A stretch of 11,584 nt of DNA, from contig DBOT01000072.1 of the NCBI GenBank assembly GCA_002299975.1, positions 1 through 11,584 of the forward strand, read 5' to 3'. The notes under the pieces were generated by a model. That model made no database searches. It had not been told where the DNA came from and saw only the letters and a list, made by a program, of their open reading frames with translations. The position numbers were made by a program, and so were the translations under genes. Below, one piece after another: positions 1 to 6,152 of the stretch; within the stretch, counting starts at the first letter, position 1; each line of letters begins with the position of its first letter. This DNA is from Lactobacillaceae bacterium UBA639. Its GTDB lineage: Bacteria > Bacillota > Bacilli > Lactobacillales > Lactobacillaceae.

Positions 1-579
1 TACTTCGGTGTAGCCGTCCTTCATGTGTTCATCCAGCATGAAGTTGTAGACGGCCCGTTCCAGCTGGGCACCCAGACCCAGGTAGTAAACAAACCGTGCA
101 CCGGAAACCTTGCGTGCCCGGTCGAAGTCCAGGATTCCCAGGTTCTCACCAACGTCCCAGTGGTGCTTTGGTTCGAAGTCAAAGTCACGGATCTTGCCGA
201 CCTTCCGCAGTTCAACCGAACCCTCTTCAGTCAGACTGACCGGTACCCCATCGTGTGGGATGTTTGGCAGGTGGCCCATCTTGTCATGGAGTTCCTTGTC
301 GTTTGCTTCGACTTCTTGGTCTAACTCCTTGATCTTATCACCAAGTTCCCGGGTCTGCTTGATCGCTTCATCGGCTGATTCACCGTTCCGCTTGGCCTCA
401 CCGATCTTCTTGGAAGCAGCGTTCCGCTGGGCCTTCATGGTTTCGGTTTGTTGCAACAGATCACGCCGCTTTTGGTCAAGGGCCAATACTTCATCGATTT
501 CTTCGGCCTTGACACCACGGGTTGCTAGCTTTTGCTTGAAGAATTCTGGGTCTTTACGAATCTTCTTAATATCTAACAT
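1..579 (-). CDS. serS: seryl-tRNA synthetase, N-terminal part (gene runs off the window)
   Basis: This enzyme charges tRNA-Ser with serine in the cytoplasm. The frame is open from the ATG at 579 to base 1, giving 193 residues of a protein usually about 430 long, so the catalytic class II domain lies outside the window. What is visible is the N-terminal domain: it begins MLDIKKIRKDPEFFKQKLATR and continues with a charged, heptad-like stretch (about residues 28-105) that fits the antiparallel coiled-coil arm that grips the tRNA-Ser long variable arm. The segment GHLPNIPHDGVP (about 107-118) and the later RARKVSGARFVYYLG are typical SerRS linker sequences. GGAGG lies 7 nt upstream of the ATG and decides the start. 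A T-box leader precedes the gene. Identification is from the conserved sequence and the T-box context together. Confidence 0.96.
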   Translation of the reverse strand, partial: MLDIKKIRKDPEFFKQKLATRGVKAEEIDEVLALDQKRRDLLQQTETMKAQRNAASKKIGEAKRNGESADEAIKQTRELGDKIKELDQEVEANDKELHDKMGHLPNIPHDGVPVSLTEEGSVELRKVGKIRDFDFEPKHHWDVGENLGILDFDRARKVSGARFVYYLGLGAQLERAVYNFMLDEHMKDGYTEV

Positions 580-592
580 GTCATTACCTCCA

Positions 593-638
593 ATAAAAAG
601 AGCCACTCCGTCCTAAATTTTGGGACGAAATGGCTCTT
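593..638 (-). terminator. T-box regulated intrinsic terminator of serS
   Basis: On the minus strand AAGAGCCAUUUCGUCC (638-623) pairs with GGACGGAGUGGCUCUU (613-598), a 16-bp stem with two G-U pairs, followed by a U-rich tract (599-593). The 5' arm overlaps the antiterminator sequence, as expected for the mutually exclusive T-box structures. It sits directly upstream of the serS GGAGG. Confidence 0.93.
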
Positions 639-814
639 AGTTCCGCGGTACCACCCAAGTTTGGTATTTCTACCACCCTCGTGATGGATAACGGTCATCG
701 GCCGTGCGGCATTACCCGCCCACGTCATTTTCTGCACCGGAGTTTCGACCGGCCGCTCACACCACCCGCGGCTTCTCTGTGTGGTCTACTTGAAATGCAT
801 CCGTGTTTCTTATT
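593..814 (-). promoter_or_regulatory. T-box riboswitch (tRNA-Ser responsive leader of serS)
   Basis: Read on the minus strand, the leader has the T-box landmarks in order. An AGAGA element (774-778) is followed by a short helix and GUGAG, as in the Stem I kink-turn. Next comes a specifier region GAAACUCCGG in which UCC (739-741) can serve as the serine codon. A stem-loop GGUGGUAgaaaUACC follows, then the near-universal T-box GGGUGGUACCGCGG (about 643-656), then a strong terminator just before the serS RBS. Uncharged tRNA-Ser should stabilise the antiterminator and allow serS transcription. The UCC choice is inferred from the downstream gene; the frame GAA-ACU-CCG could also be read. The variable T-box base after UGG is U. 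Confidence 0.93.
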
Positions 815-820
815 GCTATT

Positions 821-849
821 ATCATATTACATCTGGTCACTTTTGGCAA
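821..849 (-). promoter_or_regulatory. sigma-A type promoter of serS
   Basis: The minus strand reads TTGCCA (849-844), 17 nt, TATGAT (826-821). Start of transcription would fall near 814, giving a leader of about 235 nt that contains the whole T-box. It is back to back with the promoter of the plus-strand nitroreductase gene. Confidence 0.75.
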
Positions 850-869
850 CTGCTAACCGCAACCGATTA

Positions 870-901
870 TGTTAGAATAAAGCTAACAAAAAGTAAGGGA
901 G
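870..901 (+). promoter_or_regulatory. extended -10 promoter and RBS of the nitroreductase gene
   Basis: The plus strand has TG-T-TAGAAT at 870-878, an extended -10 element, but no good -35 at the expected distance. AAGGGAG at 895-901 lies 8 nt before the ATG at 910 and serves as RBS. The start of transcription and the RBS are very close, so the leader would be short. Confidence 0.5.
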
Positions 902-909
902 TTCTTATC

Positions 910-1668
910 ATGATTCATAACTCAACAATTGATCATCAGCTTAATCACCGCTCCATCCGGGCCTTCAAGCCCCAACCACTCTCCAAGGAACAGCTGACAA
1001 CCCTGTACGAGGCTGCCCGCCACACCTCCACCAGTATGTTCATGTAGCAATTCAGTATCCTGCACCTTACCGATGAGAAGAAGCGGGCCGCAGTTCGGCA
1101 GCTGGGGAACCAGCCCTACATTGGCCAAAATGGCGATCTGCTGATCTTTTTAGTGGACCTCTACCGGAACCAAAAGATCCGTCAGGCAGCGGGTAAGGAC
1201 GATGGTCGTTTGCACACCACCGATATCTTCCAGCAGGCCGTTGAGGATACCGTCCTGGCCGTCCAGAATACCCTGGTCGCGGCCGAGAGCATGGGCCTGG
1301 GCGGCGTAATCCTCGGCTCCATCAAGAATGACCCCATGGAGCTGATCCGGGTCCTTGACCTGCCGAAGATGACCTTCCCTTTGCTGGGTTTACAGGTCGG
1401 TATCCCAGATCAAGATCCACAGCTGAAGCCACGCCTACCTCTAGACACCCTGGTAATGGAAAATGATTACCACCGTGACTTCTCCGCCGACGACCTCAAG
1501 GACTACGATCAGGAGGTCACCCAGTACTATGACCTGCGGGACGCCAACCGCCGGATCGATTCCTTTACCAAACAGATTGCCGGTGCCAAGCTTGACAACC
1601 ACGAAACCACGCGGGATAAACTGAGCGCCGCCCTACAATACCAAGGGCTGGCCCTCGACTGGCAATAA
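910..1668 (+). pseudogene. NfsA/FRP-type NAD(P)H nitroreductase broken by an in-frame TAG
   Basis: Members of this family are FMN-binding oxidoreductases that reduce nitroaromatics, quinones or flavins. The frame would encode 252 residues, close to the usual length, but codon 46 (1045-1047) is TAG. Before it lies the N-terminal flavin-binding part with HRSIRAF (residues 14-20) and EAARHTSTSMFM. After it the same frame continues without interruption through FLVDLYRNQKIR, the hallmark segment AAESMGLGGVILGSI and a PRLPL-type loop, to TAA at 1668. Family alignments often have Gln near this point, and CAG to TAG is a single C-to-T change, so a nonsense mutation is the simplest reading. The downstream part has only an internal GTG (1153) without RBS, so re-initiation is unlikely. 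The product would be 45 residues and inactive. No frameshift is seen. A sequencing error or suppression cannot be excluded. Confidence 0.85.
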
Positions 1669-1680
1669 CATTTCCACTAC

Positions 1681-1718
1681 AAAAGGAGACTGACAGCGTG
1701 TCTGTCAATCTCCTTTTT
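1681..1718. terminator. bidirectional intrinsic terminator between nitroreductase gene and apbE operon
   Basis: AAAAGGAGACTGACAG pairs with CTGTCAATCTCCTTTT, leaving one C-A mismatch and a very short loop, and ends in five T on the plus strand. The A-run on the left arm gives a T-run on the minus strand, so it can also end the convergent apbE operon, whose stop codon is only 6 nt away. Confidence 0.88.
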
Positions 1719-1724
1719 ACATTC

Positions 1725-2651
1725 TTAATATATACCAACGTTTTCAACCGACTCATCATTATGGATAAAGACGGCCCCGCGGTTGCCCGGCCGGTCCAAC
1801 CATCCGGGAATCGGCTGGCCATTGAAGAAGAGCCGCTTGGCTTCGATCTCACCCATCACCGATTGGTCGGTAAAGACAGTCACGCTACTCAGGTCGGTAT
1901 CGAGCGGGTAACCCGTCCGGGGGTCGATCAGGTGGTGATAACGGTGACCATCTTTAATTAGGAACCGTTCGTAGATCCCTGACGTCACTGCAGAGCAGGC
2001 CGCCTGACGAACAACCTCCATGTTTTCACCACGGTGGAGCTGGGGATCTTGCACCCCAATCACCCACTGACCATCACTGCGGCGAGGTGATGGACCAACG
2101 AAGAGCAGGTTCCCGCCGAGATTGATAATCCCGGCAGATACACCCTGCTGGACCCAGAAATCCTTGATCCGGTCGGCAATGTAGCCCTTGGCGATGCCGC
2201 CAAGGTCCAGCTCCATTCCGGCCTGCTCAAGATAGACCGTGCGAGCCCGATCATCGAGTTTTACCTGCCAGGGGTCAATCAGTTTCAGATGTTCCTGAAT
2301 ATCGGCGTCGTCCGGAACGTTAGCGCCCTTAAAGCCGATCTTCCACAGCTTAACCAGGGGACCGATCAGGGCGTTGAAGCCAAAGTCCTCCCGACTATAC
2401 TTGACGGCCATCTTGACCAATTCATAGCTGGTTGGCGATATCACCACTGGCTTAATCCCCGCCGCATGGTTGACGTCCATCAGTTCTGACTGATCACGAT
2501 TGACCGTCAGCCGGTCCTCGTACCCGTCGATCAGGTCCATCGAGGGTTGAAGGACCGCGGCAGATGAATCCCCGTAGACCGTCAGCACAATCCGCGTCCC
2601 CAAGGCGTGATGAGTCAGCGTATGCTTTTGGTCAATCAGTTGCTCATCCAT
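1725..2651 (-). CDS. apbE: cytoplasmic FAD:protein FMN transferase (ApbE)
   Basis: ApbE cleaves FAD and links the FMN half through a phosphoester to Thr (or Ser) in target motifs of the type DxxTGA[ST]. The 308 residues show the family blocks in order: ALGT (17-20), SELMDVN (55-61), FNALIGPLVKLW (92-103), ELDLGGIAKGY (147-157), NLGGNLL (177-183), TSGIYERF (223-230) and HLIDPRTGYP (240-249). There is no lipobox or signal peptide, so it should act in the cytoplasm, unlike the lipoprotein ApbEs that serve exported targets. The C-terminal metal-binding block, commonly DAxxT, reads GEIEAK (267-272), with Glu and Lys where Asp and Thr are usual. The gene is last in a three-gene operon, 5 nt after a protein with four candidate FMN-attachment motifs, which are its likely substrate. 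Its own RBS is weak, which suggests translational coupling. Family assignment is firm; the substrate is inferred. Confidence 0.94.
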   Translation of the reverse strand: MDEQLIDQKHTLTHHALGTRIVLTVYGDSSAAVLQPSMDLIDGYEDRLTVNRDQSELMDVNHAAGIKPVVISPTSYELVKMAVKYSREDFGFNALIGPLVKLWKIGFKGANVPDDADIQEHLKLIDPWQVKLDDRARTVYLEQAGMELDLGGIAKGYIADRIKDFWVQQGVSAGIINLGGNLLFVGPSPRRSDGQWVIGVQDPQLHRGENMEVVRQAACSAVTSGIYERFLIKDGHRYHHLIDPRTGYPLDTDLSSVTVFTDQSVMGEIEAKRLFFNGQPIPGWLDRPGNRGAVFIHNDESVENVGIY

Positions 2652-2656
2652 AATGA

Positions 2657-3898
2657 CTATTCTTCTTCGGAAGCACCAGTGGTTGCGTCAGCAGCCTCAT
2701 CGTCAGCATCGACACTACCAGACTCGGAAGCGCCAGTGTCAGCGTCGGTTTCTTCAATTCCAGCTGGTTCGCTGACTTCTGCAGTCGTTTCCTTGCTGTC
2801 ATCACTGGATTCGGAAGCACCGGTTGAAGCATCGGCCGTTTCATTGTCTTCAGCTTCGGCAGCATCCTCGTGCTTGGAAGCACCAGTTGAAGCGTCAGCA
2901 CCCTTGTCCCAGGCACCCTTTTCAAAGAGGCTCAGGATGTACTCAACGTTCCCAGTGAATTCGATCGTTCCCAGGTAGTGACCATCAACGTCCCGCAGTG
3001 CGTAGTATTGAATCAGTGAACGGTGACCGTTCATCCAGAGTGGCCGCGTAACCACATCACGCTTACCATCACGGAAGCTGTTGATGATGGCCATTACCGC
3101 TGGAACAGCCTTTGGTGGGTGGCATTCCGTTACGGGTTCATTTAGGGAAGCCACGTCACGAACGTGTTCCCGGTTTGGCTTATCTGAGTACCATGCAAAG
3201 TGGTCGGTACTATCAATCAGGTCAATTTCAAATGGAATAGTGCTGAAGATCTGTTGAACTTCCTTCAGCGATAAACGACCAGTTGGGAACTTAATGTAAG
3301 CCTCACTGATCCGTGGCTGCTTGATTGGCATTTTGACTTCCTCCTCGTCCACATTTTCAAAAATTTGAATATATTCAATAAAGTGAGTGAAGCACTCTTC
3401 CAGGTTGTCCCGCATTTCAGCGTTGATCAGGCGACCATCCTTGGAGAAGACGTGAGTGGCCCCACCGATCAGAACTTCGTTACCCGGCATAAGGTTGGCA
3501 TCACAGTCTGGTGAGATCAGGATCTGCCGCATCTGAACTTGAGAACGGGCAGAGGCCTGACGTCCATAGGAAACCCCTACTACCATGACCGGCTTCTTCT
3601 TCAGAACAGTCGTGTGGTAGGAAAGCCACTCCACGGCGCTCTTCAGTGCTGCCGGAATACCGTGGTCGTATTCTGGCGTGGAGAAGATTACCCCATCAGC
3701 AGCCTTAACCTTCTGCTTGAGCTTCCAAACTTCAGTCTGCTCTTCAAGGGGAACATCAACGCTGAAGGCTGGCAGCTTACTGATCTCGTAGATCTCGATG
3801 TCAGCCATCTGCTTGAAGTGCTTCTTCATAAACTTAAGCAACAGACGATTGTAGGAAAAGTTGGCGTTGGTCCCAACTAGTGCAAGAATCTTCTTCAT
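2657..3898 (-). CDS. FMN reductase-PAS_10 fusion with four C-terminal flavinylation motifs
   Basis: The 413-residue protein has three parts. Residues 1-185 form a flavodoxin-like NAD(P)H-dependent FMN reductase domain (ILALVGTNANFSYN at 4-17 for the phosphate loop; STPEYDHGIPAALKSAVEWL at 73-92). Residues about 205-328 match the PAS_10 type seen at the end of DUF438 proteins: LSLKEVQQIFSTIPFEIDLID, ECHPPKAV (258-265), FRDGKRD, YYALRDVDGHYLGTIEF. Residues 331-413 are an acidic, low-complexity tail with DASTGAS at 335 and 356, DADTGAS at 385 and DATTGAS at 404, all matching the ApbE target motif. No signal peptide is present. The start overlaps the upstream stop as TAATG, which implies coupling. 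The upstream gene is a paralogue of its first domain, and apbE follows. I infer a soluble NAD(P)H-dependent reductase carrying up to four covalent FMNs; the electron acceptor is unknown. The PAS ligand is also unknown. Confidence 0.9.
   Translation of the reverse strand: MKKILALVGTNANFSYNRLLLKFMKKHFKQMADIEIYEISKLPAFSVDVPLEEQTEVWKLKQKVKAADGVIFSTPEYDHGIPAALKSAVEWLSYHTTVLKKKPVMVVGVSYGRQASARSQVQMRQILISPDCDANLMPGNEVLIGGATHVFSKDGRLINAEMRDNLEECFTHFIEYIQIFENVDEEEVKMPIKQPRISEAYIKFPTGRLSLKEVQQIFSTIPFEIDLIDSTDHFAWYSDKPNREHVRDVASLNEPVTECHPPKAVPAVMAIINSFRDGKRDVVTRPLWMNGHRSLIQYYALRDVDGHYLGTIEFTGNVEYILSLFEKGAWDKGADASTGASKHEDAAEAEDNETADASTGASESSDDSKETTAEVSEPAGIEETDADTGASESGSVDADDEAADATTGASEEE
2669..2896 (-). 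repeat. four degenerate repeats encoding DxxTGAS FMN-attachment motifs
   Basis: Heptads lie at 2876-2896 (DASTGAS), 2813-2833 (DASTGAS), 2726-2746 (DADTGAS) and 2669-2689 (DATTGAS). Their starts are spaced 21, 29 and 19 residues apart. All end in GCTTCC for Ala-Ser, but other codons differ (ACT/ACC, GGT/GGC, GAC/GAT). The Asp, Thr, Gly, Ala and Ser positions are invariant while the Asp/Glu/Ser/Ala-rich spacers are not alignable. This is the pattern expected if only the modification site is selected. Confidence 0.88.
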
Positions 3899-4494
3899 TA
3901 GTCCTTTGCCGCCTCCTTCTTTGCAGCTTCAGCGGCCCGTTCTTCAACCATCCGGTTAATCGACCGGGCGTAGATCTTAAAGTCGTCGATACACTTATCA
4001 AGGAACTTGATTGACATCTCATCAGTGATGTTGCCGTCCTCGTCGATTACGTTAGCAACGTCACTCATGAAGAACTCGCTTCCTTGATATACCTGGGCGT
4101 TAACCCCTGGGGAAATCAAGATGTCCCGCAGTTGAACCTGGGAACGAGAGGAACCCTGTTCGTGGGTAGAAGCCCCAACGATCATGACGGGCTTGTTTTC
4201 CAGCGGATGAACCTCATAGGAGAGCCATTCCACAACGCTCTTCAAAGCGGAAGTAATGGAGTGGTTGTATTCTGGGCTGGCAATGATTACGGCATCAGCT
4301 GAACCAATTCGTTGGTCAAGGTCCGCGATAACCTTGGATGCGCGCCCTTTGTAGTTTTCGTTAAACATCGGAACATCGCGAATATCAATCACATCAACCT
4401 CATCGGTATCCTTGTACTGCTTGGCAATGAATTCCAACAGCATCCGGTTGTAAGAATGATTGGCGTTTGATCCGGCAATTGCAGCAATTTTCAA
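3898..4494 (-). CDS. NAD(P)H-dependent FMN reductase (flavodoxin-like), first gene of flavin operon
   Basis: This is a 198-residue FMN_red-family protein that should bind FMN non-covalently and reduce flavins with NAD(P)H in the cytoplasm. It shows the phosphate-binding loop AGSNANHSYN (7-16), ASPEYNHSITSALKSVVEWL over the flavin, and VGASTHEQGSSRSQVQLR before the last strands. The tail is Ala/Lys/Glu-rich and carries no DxxTGA motif. I chose the TTG at 4494 (giving MKIAAIAGSN) over the in-frame ATG at 4527 or 4512, because AAGGAAG sits 8 nt before it and family members begin here; the longer forms add MLHKIMKEVTP. It is about 35-40% similar by eye to the first domain of the next protein. The pair recalls the two-protein NADH-dependent flavin reductase that forms H2O2 in Lactobacillus johnsonii, which is a hypothesis for function. 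It overlaps the next gene by 1 nt. Confidence 0.92.
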   Translation of the reverse strand: MKIAAIAGSNANHSYNRMLLEFIAKQYKDTDEVDVIDIRDVPMFNENYKGRASKVIADLDQRIGSADAVIIASPEYNHSITSALKSVVEWLSYEVHPLENKPVMIVGASTHEQGSSRSQVQLRDILISPGVNAQVYQGSEFFMSDVANVIDEDGNITDEMSIKFLDKCIDDFKIYARSINRMVEERAAEAAKKEAAKD

Positions 4495-4509
4495 AGGTGT
4501 CACTTCCTT
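4492..4509 (-). promoter_or_regulatory. RBS and TTG start that define the first flavin-operon gene
   Basis: On the minus strand AAGGAAG (4509-4503) is followed after 8 nt by TTG (4494-4492), then AAAATTGCTGCAATTGC encoding KIAAIA. The upstream in-frame ATG codons at 4527 and 4512 have no comparable purine-rich box. Confidence 0.65.
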
Positions 4510-4538
4510 CATTATTTTATGCAACATTTCACATTTTT

Positions 4539-4567
4539 ATTTTACAATATTTTTGTAAGGATAAAAA
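4539..4567 (-). promoter_or_regulatory. candidate promoter of the flavin operon
   Basis: On the minus strand TTTTTA (4567-4562), 17 nt, TAAAAT (4544-4539) is the best-spaced pair in the AT-rich gap. The -35 is weak. An inverted repeat fills most of the spacer and overlaps the -10, a classical operator position. Confidence 0.35.
4542..4558. promoter_or_regulatory. inverted repeat TTACAA-N5-TTGTAA, candidate operator
   Basis: The arms are perfect 6-bp complements around a 5-nt centre. It lies about 48 nt upstream of the first flavin-operon codon and overlaps the candidate -10. I cannot assign a regulator from sequence; chance occurrence in AT-rich DNA is possible. Confidence 0.4.
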
Positions 4568-4592
4568 CTAGTTATTAGTAATCTTTTAAATA

Positions 4593-4609
4593 GTTGAATC
4601 ATTTTCAAC
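4593..4609. promoter_or_regulatory. inverted repeat GTTGAA-N5-TTCAAC, candidate operator
   Basis: A second perfect 6-5-6 inverted repeat with different arms, upstream of the candidate flavin-operon -35 and downstream-facing toward the divergent rlmD promoter. It might act on either transcription unit. It resembles no site I can name with confidence. Confidence 0.35.
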
Positions 4610-4670
4610 GTTTTGATTATAAAAGTAAGTTAATCAGACGGGGGATCAAGTCAACCCACCCCAGCGAGTA

Positions 4671-4704
4671 TGCTAAAATAAGGAACACAAATAATAGATC
4701 GGAG
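4671..4704 (+). promoter_or_regulatory. extended -10 promoter and RBS of rlmD
   Basis: TG-C-TAAAAT at 4671-4679 is an extended -10; TCAACC at 4651-4656 is a weak -35 with 17-nt spacing. GGAG at 4701-4704 lies 9 nt before the ATG at 4714 and selects it over the out-of-frame ATG at 4707. Confidence 0.6.
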
Positions 4705-4713
4705 CAATGAATC

Positions 4714-6105
4714 ATGGTACAAAATCATGCTAAACAAGATATCACAGTCAATGTGGGGGATCGCTTCCCCCTGACGATTCGGCGCCTGGGAGTCAATGGT
4801 CACGGGATCGGCTACTTCAAGCATAAAGTCTGCTTTGTCCCTGGTGCCCTGCCGGGAGAGGTCGTGGTCGCCGAGGTCACCAAGGTTATGCCCCGTTTTC
4901 TCGAGGCTAAGATCCACCGTCTGCGTCGTACCAGCAAGCACCGGGTTACCCCACGAGACTCATACGCTGATGTTGCTGGGGGCTTTGAGCTTGAGAACCT
5001 GGCCTACCCAGAACAACTGAAGTTCAAACGCCAAGTGGTGCTTGATAGTCTGAGTAAGTTCAAGCCTTATGGTTACCGTAACTACGACGTCCGGCCAACC
5101 ATCGCCGCACCAGCGGAATACGGCTACCGGAACAAGGCCCAGTTCCAAGTTCGGCTAGTCGATGGGCACGTGGCCGCGGGACTCTACAAGCCTGATAGCC
5201 ATGACCTGGTCGACATGCAGGAGTGTGCCGTTCAGATGCCCCAGACGATGCACGTTATGCGGACAATGGTCAAGCTAATTGAGAAGCTCAACATCCCGGT
5301 CTATGACGAAGAACATAACAGCGGGATCATCAAGACTCTGGCTGTTCGGGAATCATGGACCACTGGTGAGTTGCAATTAACGATCATTACCAATACCCCT
5401 AAGCTGATCCACAAGCACCAGCTCCTTGATGCCATCAAGGAACAACTCCCTGAAGTGGTTTCGGTCATGCAAAATGTCAACCCCGGCGATACGCCACTCG
5501 TCTGGGGAGACCAGACAATTCACTTGGCCGGTGCGGAAACCATCACTGAGAGTCTGATGGGGCTAGACTTCAAGCTCTCCGCCCGCTCATTCCTTCAGTT
5601 GAACCCGGCTCAAACCGAAGTCCTGTACGAGGAAGCGGCCAAGGCCCTGGAGCTCTCGCCTGATGACACCTTGATCGATGCCTACGCTGGGATCGGGACC
5701 ATCGGCTTATCCCTGGCCTCCCGGGTTAAGGACGTCCGGGGAATGGAAATCATCCCCGAGGCGGTGGATGACGCTAACGAGAATGCCCGCCTCAACGGAA
5801 TTACCAATGCCCACTACGAGGTTGGTAAGGCCGAAGAGATCCTGCCAAAGTGGCAAGAAGCGGGGCTGAACTTTGATGCTCTGGTCGTCGATCCACCACG
5901 AGCTGGACTGGATGACAACCTGATCAAGGCAATCCTCAAGACCAAGCCGCGTAAATTTGCCTACGTTTCCTGCGGGATGGCCTCACTGGCCCGTAACCTC
6001 CGCCGACTGACCAGTGTCTACCACGTTGACTACATCCAGCCGATTGACATGATGCCGCAGACCGCCCGGTGTGAAGCAGTGGTAAAACTATCACTTAGAA
6101 AATAA
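4714..6105 (+). CDS. rlmD: 23S rRNA (uracil-C5)-methyltransferase, RlmD/RlmCD type
   Basis: This SAM-dependent enzyme makes 5-methyluridine in 23S rRNA; Gram-positive RlmCD modifies both U747 and U1939 (E. coli numbering). The 463 residues contain an N-terminal TRAM RNA-binding domain (about 11-72), a central RNA-recognition region, and a Rossmann methyltransferase domain. That domain shows ARSFLQLNPAQTEVLY, motif I DAYAGIGTIGLSLA, DPPRAGLD, the catalytic cysteine in VSCGMASLARNL, and the catalytic glutamate region TARCEAVVKL at the end. The usual Cys ligands of the RlmD 4Fe-4S cluster are replaced near residues 82-91 (RDSYADVAGGF), so the cluster is probably absent, as in some other Firmicutes members. 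It is a monocistronic unit with its own promoter and terminator, dividing the two flavinylation-related transcription units. Confidence 0.95.
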   Translation: MVQNHAKQDITVNVGDRFPLTIRRLGVNGHGIGYFKHKVCFVPGALPGEVVVAEVTKVMPRFLEAKIHRLRRTSKHRVTPRDSYADVAGGFELENLAYPEQLKFKRQVVLDSLSKFKPYGYRNYDVRPTIAAPAEYGYRNKAQFQVRLVDGHVAAGLYKPDSHDLVDMQECAVQMPQTMHVMRTMVKLIEKLNIPVYDEEHNSGIIKTLAVRESWTTGELQLTIITNTPKLIHKHQLLDAIKEQLPEVVSVMQNVNPGDTPLVWGDQTIHLAGAETITESLMGLDFKLSARSFLQLNPAQTEVLYEEAAKALELSPDDTLIDAYAGIGTIGLSLASRVKDVRGMEIIPEAVDDANENARLNGITNAHYEVGKAEEILPKWQEAGLNFDALVVDPPRAGLDDNLIKAILKTKPRKFAYVSCGMASLARNLRRLTSVYHVDYIQPIDMMPQTARCEAVVKLSLRK

Positions 6106-6148
6106 CTAAAAATGTCCCCAGGAGATTCTCTTGGGGATATTTTTAGTT
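6104..6148. terminator. intrinsic terminator after rlmD
   Basis: AACTAAAAATGTCCCCAGGA and the next G (6104-6124) pair with 6128-6148 through 21 bp including two G-U type pairs, leaving a 3-nt loop ATT. The stop codon of rlmD overlaps the first stem bases. The right arm contains ATTTTTAG in place of a clean T tract, and the A-rich left arm could also work on the minus strand. Confidence 0.85.
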
Positions 6149-6152
6149 AAGC

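Noticed and set aside
110..616. A 168-residue plus-strand frame antisense to serS
   Set aside because: It overlaps serS and the T-box terminator, has no RBS and no recognisable protein sequence.
1045..1053. TAG CAA TTC resembles the stop-codon readthrough context TAG-CAA-TTA
   Set aside because: That context acts in eukaryotic translation of plant viruses; no bacterial readthrough of this kind is established, and a simple CAG-to-TAG mutation explains the site. No sign of pyrrolysine use.
1153..1668. Separate 171-residue protein starting at GTG 1153
   Set aside because: It is the remainder of the nitroreductase frame, has no RBS and lacks the N-terminal flavin-binding part.
2644..2978. Long reading frames on both strands across the repeated tail region, rich in Ser/Ala or Leu/Pro
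   Set aside because: These are shadows of the repeated GCT-TCC and GAC codons in the reductase tail, without RBS.
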